A DNA stretch of 64,000 nt from Protula sp. h YS-2021. Taxonomy: Eukaryota > Annelida > Polychaeta > Sabellida > Serpulidae. Each line of letters starts with the position of its first letter. The first letter of the stretch is position 1. Shown in pieces: positions 35,680-48,730 of the stretch. Made by a program: the position numbers and the translations under genes. The notes under the pieces are model-generated. The model did not search any database. It was not told where the DNA came from and saw nothing but the letters and a program-made list of their open reading frames with translations. The DNA is taken from contig OX457027.1 of NCBI GenBank assembly GCA_949752745.1, positions 92,599,725 to 92,663,724 of the forward strand. The letters are read 5' to 3'.

Positions 35680-37600
35680 CATAGTTTCTAAGCATCAACG
35701 TTTCTCAAAACAATAATATTTGGAATGTCTTTGTTCAATGCACAAATACCTACAATCTAACACATTTATATGATAATTACTTCTTAAATTACTCTTCAGT
35801 TCAAATGAACCAGGATGCTATATCATAACTATCCACTTTATCCGTATATGATATGCTGCTTATGTGCAGACGTCACAAAAAGGGAATTAATAATTTTTAC
35901 ATCGCATAATAAAAATTTATTCTATCACATGCGTGTGTTTGTGATATAACAGATTTCTGTTACCCAGGTGACCCAAGTTGCACATCAATTCTGTTTGTAT
36001 CGTTTCTTATATAGTTCAAATCACAACAACTGTGAAAAAATTTTCATTCTATGAGCTTTCTTTGTTACATTTTGTCAAAAAGCTTTATCAGTGCCTTAAC
36101 TGACGAAATATATAATATAATATATAATTCCCAAAATATATAATCATTTAAAATTTAAAAGTATCATGAAATGGTGTTTAATGACTTTTAAAAGACTTTT
36201 ATCCGTCTTATAGCAGTGCAGTTGGCGTTAAAGTGCACTTTTAAGAATTGCATCCCAGAACAGTTGCATTTGTCATGATATCAAATTCAGGAATTCGAAC
36301 AAACTTCGACAAAAAAGATTTATTTAAAAATTAAAAAATACCGATATTTCAAGAAAACAAGAGCTTTCAAATAGAATATATTGTCAGATAGAATATATTG
36401 TCAGAAGTATATGAATAACGCTTTACTGGTCTAAAACTTTTGCATATTTGCTAATTGTGAGACTGTTTTACATAACTAAAACATAAACCGTTTTGACTGC
36501 TGTTTTTATACACTGCCTCACCTTAAATGTTATAACAGCTTTGGCTCATTGTGAATCGACAAAACGATTAAAGCGTGGAAAATGAAATTTGGAACATTTT
36601 TGGTTCTCCCTATAAATTATTTTTAACTATGATATACTCATCACCATCTGCTGGCTTCAAGAAGTATTTTAAACTAAGTAGCTTTAACTTACTGTTTCAG
36701 AGTAAGAATTATTGATCTAGATTTTTTCTGCCATTTCATCGTATTTAATAACTAAAACATGTTAAAATTTAATGTTATTTTTGGCATTTCTTGTGCAACG
36801 ATTTCAACTTCATTTGATACAGAAAATCATAAATTATAAAAATTAAAATAAATGCCCTAGCAAACTTTTCTTCCGACGTAGCACAGAAGAGATTTCGTCC
36901 TAGATACAGTGTGTAAGCAATGCCTGATCAACGAGTATTGAACGTTCTATCAAAGATAAAGATGAGACTTTTATTTATAGTCGTTTCCAATTACTATCAA
37001 AGTGATGCTTGATCTAACCAGAAATTGACATTATATCGACGTCTGAACGTTCAATTAGACACATATAGTGAAAAACTGTGTTGTTAATAGTTTTGATGTA
37101 ACTGGCATCATGACACCACTTTTAATATGTCTTTACGGAAATTGAAAATTTTAGGTATTCAGTATCGTAAAATGTATGGCTCCAAGTGTACTTTTTGTTA
37201 CTCCGTAACGAAAAGAGTTTGGTAAAATATATTTTTATTCTTTTTACAGCACATATTGAATTAAGGCTTAAAATTAGCAATTAATCTTTCATTGGTATCA
37301 ATAATCTTGGATGGTCTTTCGTTGTGCATTTGCTGAAACGCAGTTTCTACTGTTGCTAAATTTGGTAGTATATTTATGTCTATCTGTGTTGAGACATAAC
37401 AGTTCAATTTGATTATTTGTGCAAAACGCGTTTTAGCTCTACATCTTAACACCATTTCACGCCACTTCATTTTCTTTAATTAAAGTGTTTTAACACACAC
37501 ACCTGATTTCACCAGCTGAAAAACAGCCAACATCAGTATCCCTCGCCACCAAATCTTCATGGCTCAGTCAGTTGATTTCTTAATCGAAAATGCTAAATGA
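35680..37600. other. No gene recognised
   Basis: AT-rich spacer between gene A and the second copy of the duplicated block. A 69-codon minus-strand ORF at 37470-37261 is possible but has no family match or splice partner. Confidence 0.4.
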
Positions 37601-37639
37601 ACATAAGTAACGTTCTCCATGAGTCATATATGCATATGA

Positions 37640-38360
37640 TTCAATACCAAAATAGAGAAAATGTACATCTATGGAAATTAAAATAAACAAACCTCCAAAC
37701 TAAGCATCATTTAAACTAAAAGCATATCTACCTGTATGTCTGTATATCTTTATACCGAACGTTAAAGTGTATTTCTATTTGTGTTTTTTCTTTCTTTTTT
37801 GGCGTCCTCTCCCAGTGTCATGTTCGTAGCAGACTCGCGGCCACAAGCAGAATTGATACTTATCAATTTCATCAACAAATAAACCTACATCCGTCTCGTG
37901 CCACATGTGAATATGTGATGAAAAACTATGAAACAGCTTTATCAAGTAAACAATAGTCATTCGCTTTTAGATTTATAAATGTATATATTGTTATCTGTGA
38001 AGGTCTGTGAAAAATATTTAATATGCTTTGTAAAATTCTATACGCTTTTAATTAATAGAAAGTTTCGTTAAAAAGACACGTTTATCATCAGCTTGTGATT
38101 CACATTGTCTGGGAAAATAACAAAGAATCAAAGCTTTACCCCATGAAAGGAGTCTTGTATTTTCTAATCCTATACGGCGTTGTGCTTCAATCGCCGTTAA
38201 AAGAAACTACAGAGGATGGAAAACCTTTGTTTTCTAAGTTCAAATAAAAAATCGAATATAATACAAAGAAAATATTTGAAACAATTCTAACATATTGCTT
38301 TTGTAGAAAATATTGCTTGTCCTTCATATTGCCACGTGCCAGCTTCAGACATGATTTTTT
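37640..38360. repeat. Duplicated block, copy 2, left part
   Basis: Matches 20-735, for example the ACCGAACGTT region, CAAAGAATCAAA and TGCTTGTCCTTCATATTGCC. The match stops near 38360 and resumes at 45184, so about 6.8 kb has been inserted or rearranged here. Confidence 0.65.
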
Positions 38361-38546
38361 TAATAGTTAAATTATTTTATTTGTACCTTTACTATGTAAT
38401 TGTCAACATAGAATTTTGTCCTGGCTTTTAGAAGCCGAGTCGTCATCGAATCGCAGGCTTCTAAAACGCTGCGGTTTAATGTAAGACCAGTGATATATTT
38501 CTTTTCTCGAAGTGATTATTTTTCAAACAATTTTTTTCGATTTTCG

Positions 38547-38548
<2 letters not shown>

Positions 38549-38600
<52 letters not shown>
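38549..38600. repeat. (TA)n microsatellite
   Basis: 52 bp of uninterrupted AT dinucleotides. Confidence 0.95.
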
Positions 38601-38602
<2 letters not shown>

Positions 38603-38826
38603 CCCTATATAAAACTGCAACATTTTTTTTTATTTTATTTGCTTTTTATATTGATTCAGGTGTACAGAAAACACCACACAAAAGAATAACATAACTTATC
38701 CTCAACATGACTTCACACGGCAGCACACATCTCACTGGACTTAGGAGCCTGTCAATAGACATTGGTCCACTGCAAGGTTCAAGAAGCTCGTTAGACAAAT
38801 ATTTTGAGGACACAATTACGGTGGAC

Positions 38827-38909
38827 AACACTCATACAAACACAAACACACACTCATTCCTACACTCCCACACACACACACAGTACCCACACACATACAC
38901 ACAATGCAC
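38827..38909. repeat. (CA)n-rich microsatellite
   Basis: Imperfect ACAC/CATA repeats; the long + strand frame across it (38707-39105) is not convincing as a gene. Confidence 0.8.
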
Positions 38910-39109
38910 AAAATTTTTGGTTGCTCTTACAGGAGAATGGTTGTGGCTAATCGGATTTTACTATTTCATGTTAGTATTGACTTTTCATAAAGAAGGCTTT
39001 TTTCCACTACAGGATTATACGGTGACCATTTGTTTCGAAACATTTGATGGGTTAAACGCTTTTTTCGGTAAGCATACGTTGGTAAACTTTTCGAGCTACA
39101 ACTGAAGGA

Positions 39110-40780
39110 ACTACATTTTCTTCTCTGCCCCTACAGCAAATTATCTCAGATTTCACTACCAGAACGATTAGATTTAAATCCAGATCTTCTATCCCAAAAA
39201 GAAAGTCTTTTATAGTAAATTTGTGCATTTAATTAGTCCGGAATACCCAAAATTAAAAATATATCCCTCAACCACTTTTGTGTATACCCATAGTCAATTA
39301 AGGCGTGAACTATCGTATCTTTCACACCAGTTTGACAGTATTCACAGTCTGTGGAATGTTTTACTTTCTACCGGAAGAGATTTTCTCCACAACTAACAAT
39401 GTTATGCACTAACTTAAACTGGAACGAAATTAGTTTAGTTTCTTTCGTTATTTTTTTGCAATTGGGATGCTCCTGTAGAAAACTTCATTACTTATTTGGT
39501 GCGATGTATGCCACTTTACCAAAGCTGTTAGCGGGCTACTCTTTATAAAGCTGAAAAGCATCGCAAATTGTTTGCTTTTTACCTTCGTAATATTTATTTT
39601 TACCGTCAATTGTTTTAAATAAGTTATTGACCAAAAACTTCGGTTTTTCACCTCTTATTTCCAATGTAATATCTTTTCTTATAGCCCTTTTCGCAGCCTG
39701 TGCAGCCTTGAAAGGTTACGAAATCTACCTTTATTGTATATTTATCTACAAATTGTTGAAAGGTGAGGAATTTTCCTTCCTTGTCACACAGGTCGTAAAT
39801 GAGCACCACACCTTTATCGAACCACTCCTTGTAAAAAAATACTTTTGCCGTTAATCGTCGGCTTAGTCTGCTTTTAAAATTTCTGTGGCATACAGAAACA
39901 TTTTCTTATAAAATGTGGGCAGCCAACCTAGTTTGTCGATGTCGTAGTTACACCTAAGAAAAAAAGCAAACCACCAATAGAGTTGAAATATCTATTGGCT
40001 ATGTCATTCCAGCCCACCCCTTGACGGATTCGTTTCAACCAGTTAAGTTTTAACGCATTACTTTGTGATTCAACATTTAAACCACTTTCCTCCGGACCGT
40101 TAATCAATACCAAGTGTTTTACTTTAGGGGGTTTATAGTTCCACAAAAATTTGCTTATTTCAGATTGAATTTTAGAAATTATTTTCTCTTCAATATGTAA
40201 CATTGTCATATAATATATTAGGTTGGATATACAAAAGATCGTTGCCACTAGTATTTTCCCGCACAGACTTAGGTCTCTTTGAGAGGAGGACATTTGTCAC
40301 TTTTTTAATTTTTGAGTCAACATTTTTTTTAGTTTTTCTTCATTATTCGTTCTTACATGTACACCTAGAAGTTCGAAGGTATCATTTGTATCTCCACGGG
40401 CCTAACCAGTAAAGAACAGACTTATCAATATTGAGCTTCATGCCAGGAAATCCCGTTCGTATAGTTTCTATTAGTTTTAAGACAGAACGTGCATTTCTGA
40501 GCGAGCCATAATTTTTATACTCAGGAAAAAAAGAAAAGACGAGAGTGGACATTTTTCCTCAGGCTTCTGTGTAAATCATACCAATCTGTTGTAAAGCCAC
40601 CGTTGCAAACACGGCTGCAAATATTTCTGTAGCAGCATTTGACCCAGGAAATAAAGTCTTGACCCAAGTTGAACCTTTCTAGTGCCCTGAATAGGAAGGG
40701 CCATTCAACCGAATCAAAGGACTTTTCGAAATCAAGCTGCAACAGCATGCCGGTTTTATTTTGCAGATCACAGAGTTCGA
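39110..40780 (-). mobile_element. Old L1/Tx1-like LINE, RT and C-terminal part
   Basis: Minus strand: I-E-D-L-I-E-L-C and L-Q-L-D-F-E-K-S-F-D-S-V-E-W (RT motif A, about 40730), G-M-K-L-N-I-D-K-S (about 40440), I-S-K-F-L-W-N-Y-K-P-P-K (about 40150), then C-terminal F-Q-F-K-L-V-H-N-I and C-E-Y-C near 39420-39330. Many stops. It is the downstream part of the LINE whose endonuclease lies at 44534-45183. Confidence 0.75.
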
Positions 40781-40797
40781 TCAGGTCTTCGATGTTT
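40781..40797. repeat. 17-bp target-site duplication, left copy
   Basis: TCAGGTCTTCGATGTTT, identical to 44517-44533, bracketing the nested LINE. Confidence 0.7.
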
Positions 40798-42300
40798 TTT
40801 AACACTTTGCTTTTATTTCAAGAATAAGTTTCTAGTACAGTAGTATACATTCTATAACAGGCCGCAAAAGTGTTTTTTTTTTGGCTGCAAAGTATTTCAC
40901 AAGAGTTTTATAGACTGTTACTATGTATTACCCAGTTAATATAAGGCACAGTAACCATTATATAATTTCAAACATTCTTTTTTTCTTTTTTTTTAAATGA
41001 CGCAGTCTAAAGTCTCTATTTTTTTTTTTGGTTTCTGTACTCCTTCTGATACAACATCTTTTCAATTGTTACTGCATGCTTTAAATATTTTAAGAAACGG
41101 TAGAAATAAACCTCTTCATTGGCGTTATTACATTTATGAATATACAAGTTGGCTTGAAGAAGAAAGTAATCAAGAACGAATCTTACAGCCTCTTTTGTTT
41201 CCTTTTTGTAGCAATCCTAATATTTTTATTCTAATATTTAAGACAACCTGAAGATAGTTCTCCAAAAAGGTTTTATTCAACCATTTTTCGAGGATTGCCC
41301 AAAAATGGTTTAAACTAAAGCATGTTGCAAAGGTGTGAACTAAATCTCGGATTTCATTACATTGTCTGCACATCTGTGATACAGATGCGTCAAATTTAGC
41401 AACGATGTAATCATAAGCATAATTTTTGTGTACATTTTTGTATAAAAACATGCCATTATTGGTGTTTCTTGTTAGGTACATGGTTTTAAAAAAATATTTC
41501 TTTCCATTCCAGCTCTTGGAGATTTATACCCGACTGTTGCCATCGTCGTATACAGCTAGGTTCAATTTGCTTTTTCTTTATAAAATACCAGTAGAGCGCT
41601 TTCGAGTTACACTTAATTATATCAACACTAAAAATATCAGTCATCAATTCATTCCTTGCCAAATCTCATGCATATCCTTTTTATGCTGTAATATCATAGC
41701 TTTCCATTCGCTAGGAATAGCATTAATAAGGCCCATAATTGTTATAATATTTATTTCAAGTTTATACTGGTCTTTAATTTCAAACAGATTCATAAAGTAC
41801 CCTGTTCTGTTATTAGATTACCTACAAAGGATATTTTTTCTTCCATTTCGATATAAAAACAGACTTATTCTGTATTAAGATATATTGATTGTGCCAAAGG
41901 CACTGTTTCAATATACTGTGAACGTTCAACGGAGGATTTTTCAGCAAATACCATCTATATAATATTTCTCTATAAAAGGCTGGTATGTCTTTTGACAGTT
42001 TATCTACATTAAGGGATAAATTGAGAACCTTCAGCAAGCTAAGTTTGGGCAAATATATTTTTTAAAAAATTGACACTCAGAGAATTTTCATATTCAATTA
42101 AGTTAACTTTTGGGTGTTAACGAATGATAAAAAGTCCAAGCTACGGAGGCCGCCATCTTTGTAATCTTGAATTAATACGTTGGCTTGTATTGCGATGTGG
42201 TTTTTTGTTCCATATAAAGTTACTAAATTCATTAATTACGTCCGCTATGGACCAATCTGGGGTTTCCATTACATTCATTACATACAACAACTTCGGCAGC
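40798..42300 (-). mobile_element. Nested LINE insertion, 3' half
   Basis: Minus strand from 42300: L-L-P-K-L-L-Y-V-M-N-V-M-E-T-P, F-I-W-N-K-K-P-H-R, then A-F-Y-R-E-I-L-Y-R-W and I-L-I-Q-N-K-S-V-F, then C-x2-C-x-E with H-F-W-A-I-L-E-K-W near the end. It is A-rich near 40798-40820 on the minus strand, like a decayed tail. It starts in L1 coordinates exactly where the inverted partner at 42300-44516 stops. Confidence 0.7.
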
Positions 42301-44516
42301 AAAAGAGGGTGATTTTGACATCATTATGTTACAAGAAACTCATTCCTGTGAGCAAGAAACGAAAACCTGGGAAAATAAATGGGCCACATTTAGGAAAAAA
42401 TGATCAAATGATTTTTTCACATGGGAGCACTGCAAGTAAAGGTGTGTTAACGATCATAAGAAATATACATGTTATGAATATCATCAACATTGAGAATGAT
42501 ACGGAAGGTAGATACATCAGTGTAGATCTTAGGTTTGGTGATATAATTTATACTGTACTAAATGTATACGCGCCCAACCTCGAGTGTCAAGTTGAACAAG
42601 TAAAATGTTTTGATCTAATGGATAAGCTAATAGAAAAAAAGATTAAAAATAAAGTGGTAATAGGTTGAGATATAAATGTTATCTTAGATGGCTCGCTGGA
42701 TAAAATGCCAACGTCTTCAAAGACTTACCTCGGGGTTGAGCGATTAAAAGAAATTATGGAGCTACATGATTTAGTTGATTTCTGGAGAATAAAAAACTGA
42801 TATTAAAAGGTTTTCATGGCACCGTGCGAAACCGGTATTAATGCAATCTAGATTGGACTATTGGATTGCGTCGCGTGAGTTGATCTATGATATAATAAAA
42901 GTAGTCATTAATCCGGGTTTTAGGTCAGACCATAGTGCAATTATATTACCTTATCGATTAGATGTCAACTAGAACAGAGAGGACCAGGCTGCTGGAAATT
43001 TAATACAAATTTACTAGAAGATATTGACTATACAAGGCAAATTAAATCCTTGATTATCGAAGTAAAAGAAAGCTCCACCAACTTGGACCCCCATATCAGA
43101 TGGGAATACATGAAATATGAAATACGTAAATTTGCGCTCTCCTATTCAAAACGTAAAACCGCTAACACAAGAGAAAATAAAAACCTGTTTGAAAAAAAAA
43201 CTCCACACCCTAGAAGAAGAACTGAACCGCAATAATGACTATAATCAAGAGTACACTTTGCACCAAATTAAAGATTGTAAATTGGAATTAGAAAGAATAG
43301 AGGCAGTGGAAACAATGGCAACAAAAATTGTTAATAATAGGGGAATCCAATTCACTAAACAGAAAGACATTTTAGAAGAAGCCGCTCATTTTTATGAACA
43401 ACTGTATTCTGTTAATCCCGCGGTTAATGATTAGTTTTATCAATCATTTTTTCATAAAGAATGTAAAAATAAAATATCTATTTGTGATCAACTTTATTTA
43501 AACCCTGAATTTACTAAAGAAGAATTATATAAAACAGTTAAAAACATGGGCGTGAATAAAACCCCTGGATCAGACGGGCTGTCTAAAGAATTTTATGAAT
43601 ACTTTTGGGAAGATATATTGGACATGCTATTACAATCTTAAAAATACAGCTTCGTACAGGGCCACTTGAGTGATGAACAAAAAAGAGGAATTATACGCTT
43701 ACTCCCAAAAAAGAATAGAGATTTGACAAATTTAAAAAACTGGCGCCCCATAAGTCTATTGAATGTTGAAATGAAGATTTTAACTCAAACTTTAGCGCAT
43801 AGATTTCAAAAGGTTCTCCCAAAAATTATCGGACCTGAACAAAACGGCTTTATCAAAAATAGATATATAGGATTAAATATAAGAACACTAACATATTGCA
43901 TAGACCACTTGAATAGAGAACAAAAAAGAGGGTTCCTCTTATTCATAGACTTTGAAAAAGCTTTTAATAAATTAGATTGACAAATTTTTAGACAAATGTT
44001 TCGAATATTTTAATTTCGGTCCCAACATTAGACACTGGATAAAAATAGTTTATATTGATATAGAAAGTTGTGTAATCAATAATGGGACCACAACCAGGGC
44101 GTTCAAAATTTTAAATGGTGTCAGACAAGGGTGATCCCCTCTCAGCATTACTCTTTATAATAGCGGTTGAAATTGTAGCGTGTGCAGTTAACAGTAACAG
44201 ACATATAAAAGGAATAAAAATAGGTTGCATTGAAGCTAAAATTAGCTTATTAGCCTATGATACGACGTTATTATTGACTGATGCGCTATTTTACAACGGG
44301 GTTGAAGGTGAATCTGGATAAGACTGAAATCTTACAAGTTGGTAAACAAAGAATCAAGTACCTGGAAAAAAAACCCTTCCGCATAAAGTGGTCTGAAGGA
44401 GATGTGGTCTCGCTAGGTATTAGATATTTCAATGATATAGCTAAAACAACTGAGGTTAACCTAAGAGATAAATTGAAAGAAATGAAAAACTCATTATGTT
44501 ATGAGAATATTATCTC
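42300..44516 (+). mobile_element. Nested LINE insertion, inverted 5' half (endonuclease plus RT)
   Basis: + strand: D-I-I-M-L-Q-E-T-H-S (42320), N-V-Y-A-P-N (42560), linker, M-G-V-N-K-T-P-G-S-D-G-L (43550), N-W-R-P-I-S-L-L-N (43740), L-L-F-I-D-F-E-K-A-F (motif A, 43940), L-A-Y-D-T-T-L-L (motif C position, 44255, first Asp lost), L-K-V-N-L-D-K-T-E (44310). About ten stops or frameshifts. Ends at a 17-bp repeat. Confidence 0.75.
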
Positions 44517-44533
44517 TCAGGTCTTCGATGTTT
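44517..44533. repeat. 17-bp target-site duplication, right copy
   Basis: Identical to 40781-40797 and in the same orientation. Confidence 0.7.
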
Positions 44534-45183
44534 GTGTTTTAAAGAGTCAAATCTTACAGCTGTATCGGCTATTGTTTCTGCTGCCTTCCATTCACGATCT
44601 ATTATTTCCCTCATTTCTTTATTGTATATAGGTTCTTTTAGAACAGACGAATTTAGTTTGAAAAAAAACCTGGTCTACGAGTTACCCTTTCTAAAGCAAT
44701 TTCTAGTTCTATTAATGAGTGGTCGCTAAAGAGTCCGGGCAATATTCGAGCAGATTTAACTTTTTCGTCCCATTTATGCTGCAGCAAAAATTAGTCTAAT
44801 CTACATTTGATGTTTGGCGAACTTTGAGACCACGTATACCGTTACGTAGATTGATTTCGCGCCCGCCAGATATCTACTAAATTACAATCATCTATGATGT
44901 CAATAAGTTCAGAGCGACCCTTTTTGTTTGAATCGCTAATTCCACCCTTATTGTCTAAGGCTGGTTCCAGGACTATATTGAAATCCCCTCCTAATATGAG
45001 TAAGTCTCCAAAGTCTATTTCATTCAAAGTTCCCTGTAGCTTGATCAAGAAGGGAATTCTCTCTGTCTTCGATTTAGGACCATAAATATTTATAAGGGTT
45101 ATACACGTTCCAAATCTTAAACATTTAAGGACGCCCCGATAATGTGTTACTATGGGAAATGATTTCCCAGTTCTTGCTGTCAT
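44534..45183 (-). mobile_element. Old L1/Tx1-like LINE, endonuclease part
   Basis: Minus strand: L-I-N-I-Y-G-P, L-L-I-L-G-G-D-F-N-I-V-L and N-L-V-D-I-W-R, the APE-type endonuclease core, then linker sequence. It is 5'-truncated at 45183, where the duplicated block resumes. The linker to RT is mostly missing even after removing the nested insertion. Confidence 0.75.
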
Positions 45184-45450
45184 TTGTCGGGAATGCTCAA
45201 CATCTATAAAAAAGCAAAACTATTTGTAGAAATTATAAGTAAAATACAACAAAAATATATTAGAAATATTGATCAGGTGTTGTGTCATGTTCAAGCAAAA
45301 TTGATCTTCAATTTTGTTGTTTGCAAACACGCCAAGAGGAGGCATCCTTGTGTCAGAGATACGAAGAAGTCATCCACATGTCATCCACAAGTCTTATGGT
45401 TTCAGTAAGAAGTAAGGACGTGTCACAAACGAGTATTATAGCTACAAGCT
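45184..45450. repeat. Duplicated block, copy 2, right part
   Basis: Starts with GGGAATGCTCAAC and continues through ATTAGAAATATTGATCAGGT and AGGCATCCTTGTGTCAGA, matching 781-1060. The join to the LINE endonuclease fragment is at about 45183. Confidence 0.7.
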
Positions 45451-45979
45451 AGAAGCGTTGATGACGTTACAGAATTAAAATATTAATAAGTTACATTGCC
45501 TTTCAAGAATAAATTATCAGTGTACTACTGTCTAGTAATTTGACCCTTTTTGTCATTTGAGGCAATGCATGTTATCGTGTATCTGTACATTCGAGGGTGT
45601 AGAAAGGTTGTAGCGGATGAGCAAAGGTCTTTGTTTAGTTAAGCTACGCCGATGGGAAGGATGTGGTTGGGAAGTTGAATTCGATTAAGAGGTAAGAAGT
45701 TGGTTATTGGTATTGCTCTTAGTAAATAGGATCGAGCTTTCTTACACTTTCTTGAAGACAGTTCGACGTAGTAAAACGTTATACACAACATACAGACCAG
45801 CGCTGACCAGGCGGTAGCAGGGACTAAAAAACAAGCAACAAGGTTAAGACTTTCCCTGGCATTTTGTCTCCCTTACCAGAGGAACATTTTTCATCTACAG
45901 AGAACAACAGATAGAGAAAGTCAGCTATATTTCACAATGTTATATTATCTTCTGCATGTTTGATTCGTTTTGATTTTAC

Positions 45980-46245
45980 ATATGGATAATCAACAGGTAT
46001 CGATTTTAACTCTTCTGGATCTCAGTGCGGCTTTCCATACTGTGAATCTTCAAATTTTGTTAGACCGTGTATGTAAAGTGTTTGGTTTTCGTGGCAGTCC
46101 AATTGCTTGGTTTAAGTCATACTTAAACCAAGCATTCAGCTCATGAAATATTACTGGTTCTGAAATCACCACTTAGTCTACTGTTAAAAATCAGAAGCAA
46201 CTCACTCGGTACCTTTAAGTCAAAATTAAAATCGTACCTTATGTT
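45980..46245 (+). mobile_element. Jockey/CR1-like RT fragment with internal deletion
   Basis: + strand: I-L-T-L-L-D-L-S-A-A-F-H-T-V-N (RT motif A of jockey/CR1-type LINEs) and A-W-F-K-S-Y-L-N near 46100, followed within ~80 nt by F-K-S-K-L-K-S-Y-L near 46230, which is normally the very end of the ORF. Most of the RT is therefore deleted. Confidence 0.6.
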
Positions 46246-46749
46246 TAGCTTTACATCAGTATTGTTAATTTGTTATCATCGAGTATCAAGTATTATGAGA
46301 AGTATTGTCTGTTTTAGTTCTAATTGTATTGTTTTATCAATTTATTGCGTACTGTTTAATACCTTATATAGTAAATTGTTAAGCGCTCAGATCAAGTGAC
46401 TTGTTATCTTTGCTATACAAGAAATAAACATAATATTAATAAGCATCGGAAAAATGTAATGGATTATTAAAAAATTAATAATAATAATAACAATTAATAA
46501 TAATAATAATTGAGCCGGGGAGGGAGGGCAGAGTTGTGCACACAAAATATGTTCTGGTCCAGTAGCAAAGAACATCTTATGACATTTATCCATCAGACAG
46601 TTCGCCACATTGTCATCGTCTAAATTCGAAGTATTTATATCAGCTTAGCTACCACATGTAGGTGTTCAGGAGAGTCAAAGAGTTTTCAAAAAGGGACAGT
46701 TGTGAGGTGTTTGGGCAATTTGATGTAATTAGAAAGCAAACCAGTTACT

Positions 46750-47070
46750 TTAAGATTAAACTGCCGTGTGGTAGGTGTGAAGCCGTGCAAAACTGGGACA
46801 CCAAGCACGCAAGGCACCCGTTTTATAGCCAAGTCGTGCAGTGGTGATAAGCAAAGCAGTTTAGGCATGGGGAAGTGAAGCAGTGAGACGCCATGCAGTC
46901 GAAAGAGCCAACATTGGGAAGCCAAGCAGCCAGAAATGGGAAGTCAGTCAGTGCAGCAGTGGCAAGTCAAGAAATGCAGTAGTGGGAATTCAAGCAGCGC
47001 AGTATTCTAGAGCCAAGTAATTACCAGTCATAAGTCAGTCAGTGCTGCAGTGATAAGTCAAGATATAATA
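46750..47070. repeat. Minisatellite, GCAGTGGGAAGTCAAG type
   Basis: About ten imperfect units of 20-35 bp with the words GCAGTG, AAGTCAAGCA and AAGCCAAG. Confidence 0.65.
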
Positions 47071-47139
47071 ATAATGAAACTGAAATGAAAAAAAAATATT
47101 GGTTTCTAAATTAAAACAACACATTGATAATAATAAGTA

Positions 47140-47320
47140 GTGATAGCAACCCCAGAAGACCTTCACATCTTTGACACCATTTGTTTCTGGTAATCTGACT
47201 GATTTCAGCTTACCCCGAATGTACTGATCTACCCTATTTGATCCGGCAGTCCACGCCCATCCTCCCCATGCAACACCAACAGTAGTGTTGGAAAAGGATT
47301 GATGCTAGCTGTTACAAGCA
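47140..47320 (-). pseudogene. Duplicated discoidin-like remnant, copy 2
   Basis: Homologous to 4090-4270. It is closer to an F5/8C core on the minus strand (W-A-W-T-A-G-S-N-R-V-D-Q-Y-I), followed by a donor-like GTAAGC. Isolated exon remnant. Confidence 0.35.
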
Positions 47321-47459
47321 CCACGATTACTGGAGTTTGATAATGAGATAGCAGACACTACGAATATGGCAGTTCTATATAACACCCTGAAGACTATTTC
47401 TATAGAAAAACTAGCGCCTTTTCTGCTGGTTAAGGGAACGACCAACCTGAATAAAAACT

Positions 47460-48730
47460 CTTATGTTAAACGTTTTAAGGGTTAAAAGGCAGAAAGTTAG
47501 CACAAAGTCTGTAACCCTTTCTAAGATAATGGTCAACTTCCGGTATATAACCTTTTCGAAAAGGAAGTTCGGTCATAATCTGGCCACCCTCCCTTCCTCT
47601 GTCCTTCCTTTCCTCCCTTCCTCTCTCTCCCCTTCCTCTATCGGCTGTGTGTACCTACCGGACGTATGTACTGGGTGATGCACTATGTTTCTTTTTGACC
47701 TGCTGACAATCTAGAAATACATTAAAAACTCACCCAGGGTGGTGAATGGTTAACGAAAACAGTGCAAAGACAGCAACACAGTAGCAAATATCGTGTTCTG
47801 TGCGAATCTGATATTTTGCTAAAATATCTTAACACAGTGTCCACAAATAACAATTAACTCCTTTTTTTGCTATATTATCATGATTTATTAGTAGAAAGTT
47901 TTTGCACGAATATAGGAAGTTATATATTGAAAACTTAACAAAATGTTATACTCTAAAAATCGCATTTTACAATAGATACAATAGCATACTAAAACAGGCC
48001 TGTTTTGCGTTGATAAGAATTTCAAATTTATTAAAATATAAAAGAAAAATTAAAATCTGTGTCGAAAAAAAACGACTAAAATAATTATTTAACTTTTAAA
48101 ACTTCTTTGATAAAATGTACTATAGTAATAAGCGTTGTCGCAGAATTGAAGGAATAGAAATCATTTTATGTATCTCCTTAACAGTCAGAGAGCTCTAAAA
48201 TAATCAAGTCAAACAATTTCTGCATAATTTAAAACTTTATTATTTTACCGTAAGAAACAAACAAAAGCATTTTTTGAATTGGAATGCAGTGAAAATCAGG
48301 TTGTTATAATCCAGCGAAAGTACTATGACAGCAAAGAGGCCAAGATATATATACGTGCTTATTGTACTTCAATAATGACGATGTAAATAAATCATATTTT
48401 CATAATTAAATACATAGCTCGCTCATTTTTTGCCAGCTGTTTAAATATTAGCATCTAAGCATTGAAAAGTACTTTATCAGTAATATAACATTTTTACAAA
48501 ATATTAGTGTTCACTAAATAAGATATTTTGGCAAAAGGAAAAAGAGATCACGTCAGCCAAAATTTCTTATATATTTTACCATGAGCAATCAAAAATAACT
48601 TTATGTAAATAGCTTTAATGATGCTTGTTTAGTAGCACTTTTAAGTAGCTTATATGCTAAATGTTTCGTGTATTTGACAAGCTGTTGTTGCATATGGGGG
48701 ATTGTGATAAATTTTGACATATGAATACTA
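47460..48730. other. No gene recognised
   Basis: AT-rich spacer; a C/T-rich run (CCTTCCTCT repeats) at 47585-47640. Confidence 0.4.

Noticed and set aside
37261..37470. 69-codon minus-strand frame
   Set aside because: Ends cleanly, but with no homology, paralogue or phase-matched partner it cannot be supported.
38707..39105. 132-codon + strand frame
   Set aside because: Crosses a CA-rich microsatellite; no family resemblance and a low-complexity middle.
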